A stretch of 28,319 nt of DNA from Collybiopsis luxurians FD-317 M1 (taxonomy: Eukaryota; Basidiomycota; Agaricomycetes; Agaricales; Omphalotaceae). How positions within the stretch are numbered: position 1 is the first letter of the stretch; each line of letters opens with the position of its first letter. The stretch is taken from positions 510,229 to 538,547 of the forward strand of contig KN834774.1 of NCBI GenBank assembly GCA_000827265.1, given 5' to 3'. The translations under genes and the position numbers were made by a program. Shown piece after piece: positions 1 through 11,400 of this stretch. The notes beneath the pieces were generated by a model, which was given only the letters and a program-made list of their open reading frames with translations, was not told where the DNA came from and ran no database searches.

Positions 1-3000
1 GAGCAACTCTCGACTATCACCAACGAAGGGGAAGCGGGTATGGTTTCGGAAGTTCTTAAGGCATGTATAGTCTCAGAGGATGTACCGATGTTGGCAAACG
101 ATTTGACTATGGGGGATCCTTCGGTCGATGAAGCAGGGGGTACAGAGCTTACTTTGGATCAACCCTCTACTTTCACTTATGAAGGGGAAATTGGTATGCT
201 TTCAGAAGCTCCTGAGGCTTGTGTAGCAACAGAGGATGTACCGATATCTGCGAGCGACTTCACCATGAAGGATGCCCCGGTCGATCTAGTAGGGGAAATT
301 TGCTCGGAGCTTGCTTTGGAACCACTATCTGCTATCGCTAACGAAGGGGAAACTGGTATGCCTTTGGAAGATCCTGGGGCTCGTGTAGCTGCGGAAGTGG
401 TGCCGATGTTGGCAAGTGATGTGACTATGGCGGATAATTTGGTTGATCTCGTAGGGGAAATAGCTCTTTGGGAGCCTACCTCGGCACAACCATTGATTAT
501 CACTAACGAGGATGAGGCAGATACGATAATGGGAGTTCCAGATATTGAGGCGCCACTCATATTCCCGGAGGAATTTCCGACGCCTACAAGAGACTTGACC
601 AGGGAGGACACTTCGGGAAATATCAGCAGGCGAAACACTGCTGGGCAGCCAACAGTTGAACAGCTTTCAACTGCTGCTACTGTAGATCAAATTGTTAAGC
701 ATGCAGATACTACAGGTCGAACTTCTGGGGCTGCTTCAGGGGAGTGTCTATTCCACGCCTCAGCTGAAGATGAATTACATATGGATATCTCACCTTTGGA
801 ATATTCTCCAGTAGAGGCACAGCTGCCTACCGCCGCTGAAGCTACTACTCACGGAACTCCTGAATCTATGGATGCGGAGCTGAAAGTGTCACCTCCCACA
901 CTCACTTCATCTCGCAAATCTCAGATGGATGAGGTTAATAAATGGCGTTTGAGTGTTGTGGTCGAGAAGTAAGTATTTCACATTGCAAAGCATCGCTTAG
1001 AAGTTTACGCATCTTCGTCAGGAATGAAGATATCCATGGATGAGATTGTGAACTGACCGACGAAGAGTGAGTAATTCTGTTACACAATTGCAATTGATGA
1101 CGACCCTTCGGCAGACTTTTGAAAATGTCAGAATTTCAACATGAAATGATCTTGGCAGAGCGGTTTGACAAACAACAAGAAGAAGCAGACAGACAAGCCG
1201 TTCAGATGTTAATAGAAGCACAAGGTATCGATATTCTCAGAGCACAGAGGTTAATAAGTCCAACCATGTATGAATTCTCAGATTCCATGCGAGCATCCGA
1301 TTCCAAAGGGAAAACTCGATTGTCCACTCTACCGGATGAACCAGGTAAAGCGCACCTCAATCCCATGCGAATCCTCTAATCTTTGATAGATGTATCAGAA
1401 TTGCCACGCAAGAAGGCGAAGAGGAGAGTACCACAGAGAATGAGTGCGTGGGGGGACCCACAAAAGAAGTCGCCACAAACGACTCCGCGCGTCATACTGC
1501 CCCCCCAATTGCCGTCGGCTTCTACTTCGCGTGCATCTTCTCAGTTACAGGCCCCCGTCTCTAAACAGAAGAGCCGTAGTTCTTCGAAACAAACGACTCC
1601 GTGCGTAATACTACCCCCTTCATCACAGTCGGCTTATACTTCGCGTATTTCTTCTCAGTCACAGGATCCGGTCTCCAAACAGAAGCGCCGCAGTTCTTCG
1701 AAAGTCAAGCCACAAGTAACATCTGTTTTGCTGCTACCGCCCGCCAGTTTTCATTGCCCCACCTCCTCAAAATCTGCGAAGGCTACTGCCCAGCCACCAC
1801 CTCCTTTCAAACACCCAGTTCCTGAGTCGGAGGACAAGATTCCATCGACTTCTTCCTTTCCCAGCACCAAAAATTCTTCCGGTGCAAATTCACCAATTCA
1901 GAATATTCATCGGATGGAAGAGCATAGCAACATGTGAGTATCCTATTTGCGTACATGAACAATATTGAATAGCTCTATGCAGAATATTATCATACGGCCG
2001 ACTGAGAATTAGTCAGGCAGATTTTGATCGGTTAGAGCGGCAGCGCTTTTTGAATGATAATATCATTGAACTTGGGCTGGAGTGAGTTGATTGTTCACCT
2101 TCTCCATTTATTTTATTTTCTCTTTCCGTGATTTAGGTTTTGGAAGGAAGACTTGCAAGGTACAAACCACGAGCTACTTAATCAGATCTATATCTTTGGT
2201 ACCTTCTTCTTCGACAAGTTCGGAACAGGCCCGTACGTAGCATTGCATCATTTTTATAACCCACTTTCTCTCTGACAAGCTTGGTAGCGTGGACAGAGCA
2301 TATGACATCGTCCACCGCTGGACAAAGCAGGTTGATGTGTTTGACAAAACATTCCTTGTGTTCCCTATCAATGACAAATCCACGTACGTTCATGAAGAAT
2401 TTCCTCACGTGGAGATGTGTCTTGACAAACTATTTAAAGGTCGCACTGGTTCTTGGTTATTATATACCAACCAGGAATGATTATGCCTCCTGCTCAAGAT
2501 TCACCTACATCTCCTGTTGCAACTCGCGCATCGTCGGTATCACAGGGAACTGAGGATGAGACGAAGTGTGGCGATACGAGGGATGAGGCTATAACTATTG
2601 ACGAATGTCAGTACGACTCGGGAATGGGGTACGTTTCATGGAAGATCTTTCTGTTAAATGTTAGCTTACTTTGGACAGACCTGTTATCTTTATTCTCGAT
2701 TCTCTCAACCGATTTCACAATGGAGTAGGACAGCGATTAACAAAATTCTTGCACATGGAGGCCCTTGATAAAAGGAAGACAAAGACAGTGAAGAATCCCA
2801 CAATAAGACACATCAAGGTGCGTTGAAGATATGTTGAATTGTTTCATGCATCGCTTATTGTGGCATTAAAGGTCCCACAGCAGACCAACGGTTCGGACTG
2901 CGGAGTGTACTTGTTACATTTCGCTTATACTTTCATAACAAATTTTGAAGTTCTGTCGAAAGTAGGTTTGCTAATTCTCAATGCATATACCCTATCTCAA

Positions 3001-3129
3001 TACACAATCAAGGATTTGGAACCTCACAACTTCAACAATGCCTGGCACGTCGAGGACATATGTCACACGCGGACAGCGCTTCGCTTGAAGATTATTGAAC
3101 TATCCGGGGGTAAAATATCTAGTTCATAG
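1..3129 (+). CDS. Ulp1/SENP-like SUMO protease (peptidase family C48), 5' end outside window
   Basis: The protein should cleave SUMO-like modifiers from targets or mature their precursors, probably in the nucleus. About eleven exons can be joined in phase (about 1-968, 1022-1066, 1115-1344, 1390-1933, 1983-2081, 2137-2236, 2280-2383, 2440-2628, 2679-2817, 2872-2961, 3013-3129). The reading frame is open at base 1, so the start lies to the left. The N-terminal half is acidic and repetitive, followed by a basic stretch (PRKKAKRR) that could be a nuclear localisation signal and a Ser/Pro-rich repeat. The C-terminal third is the protease: RFLNDNII substrate-binding motif, catalytic His in SHWFLVIIYQPG (2444-2446), Asp in FILDSL (2698-2700), and Gln plus Cys in PQQTNGSDCGVY (Cys 2899-2901). 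It stops at TAG. Exon 1022-1066 carries an in-frame TGA but is a multiple of three and can be skipped. C48 assignment is firm; the exact substrate is unknown. Confidence 0.85.
22..600 (+). repeat. Degenerate acidic tandem repeat in the C48 protein N-terminus
   Basis: Three clear units and one fading unit of about 52-55 residues begin at 22, 178, 340 and 505, each opening with an NEGE-x-GM-like motif and containing a VPML-x-SD-x-TM core. The spacing is 156, 162 and 165 bases. The units are diverged, so the expansion is old. The sequence is acidic and low-complexity, as expected for a disordered tail. Confidence 0.75.
1479..1706 (+). repeat. Two-copy 114-bp in-frame repeat, Ser/Pro/Lys-rich linker of the C48 protein
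   Basis: A 38-residue unit occurs twice in tandem, at 1479 and 1593. Each copy starts TTPxVILPP and ends with a basic SKQK(S/R)RSSSK patch. The period is a multiple of three, so the frame is kept. It lies between the basic stretch and the protease domain. Confidence 0.75.
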
Positions 3130-3374
3130 CACTATTATTATTATTAGTATCGATTAATTTACCTTCATTTGTATAATTTCGTGTACGCAACTGGTGATGC
3201 CGTGCAATGAGTGCCCGATTGATTTTTTTTTTCCCAGTAATGTGCATTGAAAGATGTTTATATACGAGCGCCTTCTCTGCGGGCGCTACGAAAATGAATG
3301 GAACGTGGCCACTTGATCACCTTTCTTTCGTTGCCTGTCAAATTTCTGACCGTGTTCTGCCTTGACCATTGAAC

Positions 3375-6300
3375 ATGTCAACTCCGGATGGCATGGATGT
3401 CGAAATTGAGAGCATTGAGGTATGCTTAACATCCGAAGCATTGAAAACCTCACTGAAGTCATTTTCTACAGGACAAAGAGAATCAAGAGGAGCCGATTGC
3501 TACAAAACAAGCACCAGTTCCACTCAAGAGCACAAGCCACAACATAAACACTCAGCAGGAGCCAGAGCGTGAGCCTGAGATACTAGCAGGAAACAAATGA
3601 GGCCATGATGAAGACAAAGAAGAAGAAGAAGAAGTGAAATCAATCTATTCATTTGCCTCTGGAACTCGCTCATATAACAACATTAGCGTGCATTTAAAGT
3701 AGTCGCATACACTGACGACCCAGCGTGGTCTCACTTGGAACAGAAATATAATGCAACCGTCAAGAACCTTCAGCGTCTCGAGCAGGTAAGTAGACTTTAC
3801 TACCTGTCCGATCCTAAGTAACATATCATTCAGATGCACAGCGGATGCACTACCAGGATAGAGACCTTACAGGATGTGAAGAAAAAGTTAGAGGTGTGAT
3901 CCCCAAGGCAGAGGCAACATTACGTGAATATGCTGACTTAACTTAGGATGGACTACTGGACGCAGCAACGGAAAAGCAGTCTCTAATAAAGACGAACACT
4001 GAACTGCAGAAAAATTATGCAGGTCTATTAGATAAGGTATCGTTCAAGCTCTCAGTTAACCTCAGTAAAGATTTATCTGGTGCAACCAGACTAGATTTGC
4101 CAAGGTATGGGCGCTTGTTTAGGGTGCTTGAGCCATTAATGAGCACTTGGCCAGCAGCAAACTACGTCGTCGAAAGATTCAGAGATCACAAACAATGATT
4201 TACAAGCGATAAACGAAACTATGGGTGGTTTCCAGACGGAGCTCGCGGTATAGAATCTAATGCATATCATAATTTCGTTTGCCTTACATTATTATTAGGA
4301 GGAGCAACAGAGGATTGCTAACCTGAACAAGGAGATCGAGAAATTGAATGCTGCTGCGACATTGGCCGCCGAACAGAAACAGTCCTTGGAATCGGACTGC
4401 GCTAAATACCGAGCCGAATTACAATTAATTAGCGAGACAGCGGATGAAGAGAAAAAGCACCTGGTAGAAGACTGCGCAAAGTACAAAGAAGAACTGGAGG
4501 CAATCACTCAGAAAATACACGAAGAGGAGCAGAAAAAATTGATCCTCACAATGGAAACGACAGATGAGCTAGGCATCGGGCAGGTGGGCATTTTGGAATG
4601 TCAGCTCGCCTTCTGAGGACTTCGTGCTTATATTATATCGACGGAACAGGATCAAGCACTATTAGACTTGCGGGTACGTACGCTATACTATATATGACAA
4701 TTTCCCTTTTATATCTTTATTTGATTTAGAATAAACTGGAGGCCGCCGTTACGGCAGAGCGGGGTCTCCGAGCGAATGATGCAAGTGCAGATGATTTCCA
4801 AAGCGCCCTTACAGTAAGGTTAGTCGATTGAATATTGACCAGAACGCTGATAAACCGTCTGAAGGATTTCAAACTCAAACGTCAAACTGAGCTGCAGCAG
4901 TGGACTGCCGAACGTACTGCGTTGGAAAATGATCTTACTGAGATACGCAATTCTTATGAGACAGCGAAACAAGTATATCTTTTTAGAATATAACTCCTAC
5001 ACGACGGCTAAAGTACAAGCGCTAGGACGACATCAAAACCATTGAGACCCTCAATGGCGAAGTCGCGAAGATGAAGGCAAGTCTAATTTCGTAGGATGCG
5101 CGCACACGACGGTCTGCAACTTTTTTGAAATAGCAAACAATCGAGACTGAAGCAGAGGCGAAAGCCCATTTGCAACAAACCAAAGACAAAGAGGCCGAAA
5201 AGCTCAAAGAGCGGTTAAACGAGGCGATAACTGAAATTGAAACATTGAAGGTCTAATTTATATTCTTCGGCATCCAGGATCGGAAGATATTCTAACTCGT
5301 TTTGAGATAGGAAACCCTCCAGGATGAGAGGGAGCGGGGGGTCCGGCTGGAACAATCCATGGACGTAGATGTTTCGAAGTTCGAAGGGCAGTTAAGCGTG
5401 ACAAAAACTGAAATTGAAACATTGAAGGTCTGCAATTCACGTTCATTGGCATTTAGCGTCGAAAGACATTCTAACACGTTTCGAGATAGGAGACCCTCCA
5501 GGATGAAAGGAAGAAGAAAGTCCTGTTGGAACAATCAATAGACGCAGATGCTGCAAAATTTGAAGAGCAGTTAAGCAAGGCAAAAACTAGTATCGAAACA
5601 TTGAAGGTCCGTAGTTCACATTCATGGGCGGCCAGAATCGACAGATAATTTATCGCCGTTCGAGATAGGAAACTCTGCAGGAACAAATGAACAAGAATAT
5701 TCGTCTGGAACAATCATTGAAACAAGCTACCAAGATCGAAGAGCAGCTCACCAAGGCAACTCTGATATTGAAAAATTGAAGGTCTGTAATTGACATTCAC
5801 CGTCGTCTTGTATTCACCTGGCGGATGAACAGGCTGATAACATTGGTGCAAATAAATTGAAGGAGAAAGAGTTGCAAGTAGGTGTTCAATAATTGCAATG
5901 CACGCTGTAGCTGAATCCAATCTTCACAAAGGCCCTTCGTTCTCGAGTGAATTTGTTGGAGGAGAATCTCCGTACAGCAGAAGCAACATCATCTGATAAG
6001 ATCCAGAACCTAACTGAAGAGAACGAGTTAAACAAGATACGCCTCGAAGGCGCTAAAACAAAGCAGGTGTGAAGCTCTTGCCGAATCGTGGTCGTTCGAA
6101 CCCATTACATTTCACTTAGGGACATTTGGACAAGGCAAAGGCGCAAATGGAAGAGGCGGAAAATAAGGTAGTGAAGCTAGAAAAAAAGCTTGCGGAGCTA
6201 AGTTCTGCAGTAAGATCCGCGTGTCAACCATGTTCTTTCATTATCGTACGCTAAATATGTTTATTCAGGGAAAGTCTGTCGAAATTCTATCTACATGAAT

Positions 6301-8264
6301 ATCAACGCTCAAGCAAGAGAAGCAAGATTTAGAGGAACAAATACAAGCGATTCAAGAAGCACGCAGTGCCGGTCCATCAACATCCAAGAGCTCTCTTGAG
6401 ACTGAATTAACGCAAATGAAGCTAGAAAATGAGCGTAACGCAAAAGCTAAGGAATCACTTATCAGCAGCAACCACAAGCTTGAAGAGAAGCTTGCAGAAT
6501 GCAAGGCACAAATTAACGATTTGAAGGTTGCCTAATGTTTTAAGTTGTTTATCTAATGACTATATTGCATTTTTGTAGCATAAAGCAGGTCCAGACACAG
6601 AAGAAAGTTTGGCACAAACCTTTGGAACGATACGGGATAGACGGAAAATCTTGTCTCGAGTGAATGTGAAGGCAGCGTCGGCCGCAGCTGCTCGAAATTA
6701 TCGATTGGGTACACCAATTTCTGTACGCCAGCTGACTTCTCATTTGGTTCATGCTGAATTTGATTATCTATGTTCGTAGCGTCACGAAGATGATGAGGAT
6801 GATTCCTCTGCCGATTCCGAGACTAGCACATCTTCAGAACCGCAGAAACGAAGGAAGAGTAAGAAAAACAAATTCTCAGTAAGTAGGAGTAGTCTTATTG
6901 CTATCTTTGGCACTCAGCGACCCTTGCAGGGTCGAAATAAAGGGAAGAAGCCAGAGCAACACGCCTTACGCAGTGACAAGGAAGACCATAATTCGGACAC
7001 ATTTTCAGAATCGCGTAGTCCAAAAAAGAAGAAGGCTAAATACTCAGTGAGTCAGAATCATTTCTTACTGCTTTCGGCTCCTCAAGGGTCGCAGACTTGT
7101 TTTGAGAGGAAAGAGTCAAAACGCTATCTCTCAAGCAGTGAAAGCGAAGACCTGTTCTCTGAAAACAATAAGGAGGACCAAGTTGGTCACACCAGAAGCG
7201 TATACGCTCGGAAAGGGATTCACTCCAAATGGTCTAAAGAAGCCCGACTGTTACAGTGCAATGTACGGATTGTTATTTTCTGGATACCTAATTTACTTAC
7301 GGTTTTAATGCAGCGACTAGTCAGAACACAGCTTAAAGAAATGCTTAATGTTCACCGAGTCAACGACGGATCGAGGCAAATGGGTATAGAAACTCGTGAT
7401 GCGAAGCGCCTGGAAGAATTTGAGAAGACGCAAACGAACGGTCCAGGGCTGCGATGCACTTACCTCGACACTCGTGGACTATCGACAAAGGAGATAATGG
7501 AATCAGAGTGGAACGATATGTTTATTTACACTCTAGCGAAGGAGTGCAAACAGATCGCTCAGGAGTCGCGCGACCCCAACAGGTTTTCAAAATCAGTGGA
7601 CTGGTACAAAATAGCTCGTGAAAGGGTGTATCGCGTGGCCCTCGAAATTGCACACGCAGTTCCACAACCAGGCAAGTCTAGGAAGGAAGCCCTTGCGCGG
7701 CTCATGACCCGATATATATCTCAACTAGAACGGTCCAAAGCAGCCTTCTCTAGAGTGCAGGTATGTTTACATATTATAATGTCAACTCTGTGTGTAGCTC
7801 ACGCTAATGTCGAACAGAAATTTGACATGCGCAGAAGGATTGCTAGTTGCATGATCGAGGTCTGTCAAGATTGTGGGGATAAAGAAGGAAAAGCATTTTG
7901 GGAATGGGTGCTAGTTGTGCTCGATCGCGGGGGACATGAATTCATGTCTGATGAGGAGGATGCTACCGTAATTGATGAGCGCAATGCGAAGGCCCGACCT
8001 GGAAAACAGATCTTGACTCTTCCATGGCAAGACCCTTATTTCGTCAAATTGTTCACTTTCATCGATGTGACGACAGGAATTGAAGACATGATTTTTGGGC
8101 CCCGCGGTCCGACTCCCTTGCGGCGGATTCGTGTTGACGAAGTATCCACCAAGGATCCGCCTTCGAAACTCCCGAAGACCTTCTTCTCTGAAGAATATTT
8201 GAGTAGACTGTCGCAGCCTCAGAAACACGCGTTGAAGATTGCCAAGGAGGACTTTCCACTTTGA
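3375..8264 (+). CDS. Long coiled-coil protein with charged linker and conserved C-terminal domain (mushroom-expanded, unnamed)
   Basis: The function is unknown. About twenty short exons join in phase from an ATG at 3375. The N-terminus is acidic with a KEN-like DKENQ motif, then about 700 residues of heptad-like coiled coil, including a repeated ETLQDE...IETLK exon at 5311-5780. Next come alternating acidic-serine and lysine blocks (6781-7080) that look like nuclear disordered linkers. From about 7310 to the end lies a globular domain with AFWEWVLVVLD, FMSDEED and LPKTFFSEEYL motifs, which resembles a domain I recall as widespread near transposons in Agaricomycetes. In-frame TGA codons at 3598-3600 and 6296-6298 sit between good coding stretches, and the fourth repeat exon is one base short near 5758. 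It ends in TGA at 8262-8264; a TAG follows six codons later. It is convergent with the transposase. It may be a decaying element-linked gene. Exon borders are hand-assigned. Confidence 0.6.
5242..5781 (+). repeat. Tandem exon-plus-intron duplication, 179-bp period
   Basis: Exons starting at about 5311, 5490 and 5669 are spaced exactly 179 bases apart. Each codes an ETLQ(D/E)-LEQS-EEQL-ETLK-like coiled-coil segment of about 39 residues. The introns between them also share sequence, such as the tail TTCGAGATAG, and unusual GTCTR or GTCCG donors. Conserved introns show that the genomic unit was copied, not just the coding part. The last unit is one base shorter. Confidence 0.85.
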
Positions 8265-8436
8265 GCTTACGATGGATATATTTAGTGGTAATGGCCATGT
8301 ACTTAAATAAATACTATAATATTTTCTGACTCGTGTTACAAAGTCCATTGTACAAAGGCCTGAACTCAGTTATGCTAATTACAACAAAGTTGGAACCTGG
8401 AGATTCGAGTACTTATTCCTACAGAGGCATTGAACG

Positions 8437-11400
8437 TTACATCTGTTCCGTCAAAAGGCAAATTCGATAGCAAAATCTCACCTCTGATAAATTGATAACT
8501 ACCGACATTCCGTCTACAAAATCCCACCGAGCTGCGTGTCCAATCACACACGAACGGTCCACTATATCAAGCTCTGGAGCATAAGAAGTTGATACCACCT
8601 TAGCTTCAAACCCGCCATTCCACCAGCTTTTAAAAGGGTCTTGCCGATGTGGTCCAGGAATGCTCAAACTTCAGCGAATTGCAAATTGAAGACAATCCCC
8701 CTTTCGCTGAAAAATATATTTTATCTGACCTGCTCTCCACTCCGTTTCGCCGGGAACGCGAAAGCACACAGAACTGTTGCCAGGCCCCGAAGATCCCACA
8801 ACTGTGAATAACCCGTTAGGCGCGTCAGTACTGCTGCATAAGCTGAGGCCTCGAATGTCAGATGCATCAAGCAATCTGGCAAGATCGCGAGGAATTTTTT
8901 TCTTTTGAGATCCAGAGGGCGTCCCGCCAAAGCCTTGCTCTTCGAAAGTAAAATTGTAGGCTTTGTTTAGAATGTTGCGGCATTCCCTCAAGGCCGGGGG
9001 GCAGTCCGGACGTAGCAGCCATCGGCGAAATAGTACCCCCTTCATGTAAAAGTGAAGAAGAGTACTCTCAAATTGTCCTACTTTCATGTCAACACTGAAC
9101 AGACACACATACGAAGGCCACAGACCTGGAATATGATTGGTCAGAATCTTCTGCAACTTACCAATAAGGCGTTCACCGGGAAAGCACCAAAAATTTCGAA
9201 CAGGCCCGAATAAGCGAATAAAATTGTAAATGTGAAATCCAATGTGGTGAGTTGGCACTCTAAATCCAGGAAAGTTAGCCTTTAATCCTTCAACGTGGGC
9301 TGTGTAGTGGTGAAGGAAGCGATCCCGCCTATCAGCAGGCATTGTTCGCTTCCCCATTAGAACCGTTGCGCAAGTCAAATGCATGGAAGTGCTGAGAACT
9401 GATTCCATTGCGGCAAAGTTTCCTGCTTTGATGGGAGAGTCACCTTGCCATAGGCTCAGCAGTGCAACCGGCAGATATAAGGTGGATAGAATACGCCAGT
9501 CCTCGGCTTTCAGCGTTCCCCCTGACTTCAAGCCAGTGTCGAAAGGTGGTTTGTGGACCCAAGAAGGCACTAGTATTTCTTGGATGCACGTATGTACGCG
9601 AGACAGTACTTCGCCGGAGTGAATTTCAGGCCACAATAGAGCTTCCACTGGTTTCGTAATACGCTAATGAGGGGCAGTTGTCAAATTTAGCCACTTAAAA
9701 TTCTAAAATAGATCATACCCAGCGTATAAGTTGCTTGATTAACATATCCTTTGTGATCTTACCATACGCAGGAGTCAAAGGCATTCAGTTGAGGTCTTGA
9801 CAAACAAACAGAAGAGCATCTCGCGGTGCTGTATCTAGACTCTTCTCCAACTTCTCCTGATCGTAAAGGGGCTGACACAGCCAGCGATGAACACTTCCGA
9901 TACGATTTGCAGTTTCATAGGTCATCGTATCAGCAAGATCCTTCATCGCTTGCCGCCGCTCGGAATCAGTGAGGGTAATGGAATCGTCGTTTACAAAGTC
10001 AACGATGAATGTAGACAGTGGAGCCCAAGGGGCTAAGGGGTTAGAACAACTTCGCATGTTAAAATGAGGCCATCGAAATTTATTGTCGTTGGAGATGGCC
10101 TCTTTGCGCTTGGAACTGACCTTCAGAACTTCCACATCATAAATATGAGCATCAACTTACCCAGGACATAAGAGAATGAGCCATCCGCGAACGACTCAAA
10201 GAATTCTTTTCAATAATAATATCGTCGATGTCCTTCACGGGAACAATCCAGAGATCGTTGCAGATATAGAGTATGGAGTGCCATCGAAGATCTGCTAGCT
10301 CCTGCTGAAGCCGTTTCTGTTCAGATGAGCGCTTCGGAAGTTTTTGTGATAATAGTTGATGACCCCTCACGACGTCGTAGAGGGCACAAGTATCGTGCTG
10401 CATAAGCGGGACTAGCCAACTGTCTATTCGAGCCAATCGAATTCTGCTTTCTTCTGTAGACAGATCTCGCCAGTCCAGATATGCTAGAAACTCATCACTA
10501 GTGCACATTCTAGCCTGAATAGCAGTTATTTTTGGAGGAGGAGGGGGGGTGAAGTGATAGTGGAATGCGATATTGGACTGGTAAGGGGGAGGGGGGTTGG
10601 AACTTAATGTAGTCAAGCGTAAACCTTGCCTGAAAAAAACATGCACTATACGATGATAAAAGGCGTGCATGGGATCTGCTATGATTTGAAGAGCGAACTG
10701 CCAATAATCCAGGATTTCCAATGCACTACATCGCGTCCCATAGTACTCTTCAACGATTTTTCGTTCGTCTTCTGTCTCCGCCTCTCTCCATTTGCGCATT
10801 CCTTCTCGTATCAGTTCATTGTCAGCAGAACCCCACCGCTCATAATCAGTCCTCAAAACGCTTTCCTGGTGAAAGATGTCGCAGGTGGAACAGACATGAT
10901 GTGAAGTGGCATCCAGGAGCCCTGCAACCGGCCGAGCGGCTTTCAGATCAAGACAGGTTCCAGCAAGCATGGTGCGAAAAGTGGTCTCCGGTCCAGGGCT
11001 TGTTGCGGAGTCCGACTGAGGACTTCCGTGGCATCTAATTCCGCGGGTATAACTCTTCTCCATGTCTGAAATGAATGGTTCCATCAGAGGAGCATGTTCA
11101 GCCCGAACCGCTGCCGGTTCATTCAGGCCTCGCCAGAATCCAGGTATGTATACATTAACCATCTTCTCACATAAAGCGTAAGGAAGGTTAAGACATCACG
11201 CCGATATGACACCGGTAGAGCGATGCTTTCCTCTCCCTGAGGAACCCTCCGAACTGAAAAAGTCCACGTGTAGAAGGAAGAAGAAACGACCTTCATCCCC
11301 CCCCTCCACGAACAACTTGCCATCTGGACCTCGCAAAAGCCGGTAGATGTCACCATCCCAAGTGTTCACCTTGTCTGAAGGAGCAGCAGGCTCATTTCGT

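Noticed and set aside
177..638. Minus-strand open frame of 153 codons
   Set aside because: Antisense to the acidic repeat of the C48 gene; its composition merely mirrors that repeat.
7911..8348. Minus-strand open frame of 145 codons
   Set aside because: Antisense to the conserved C-terminal domain of the coiled-coil gene, with no motif of its own.
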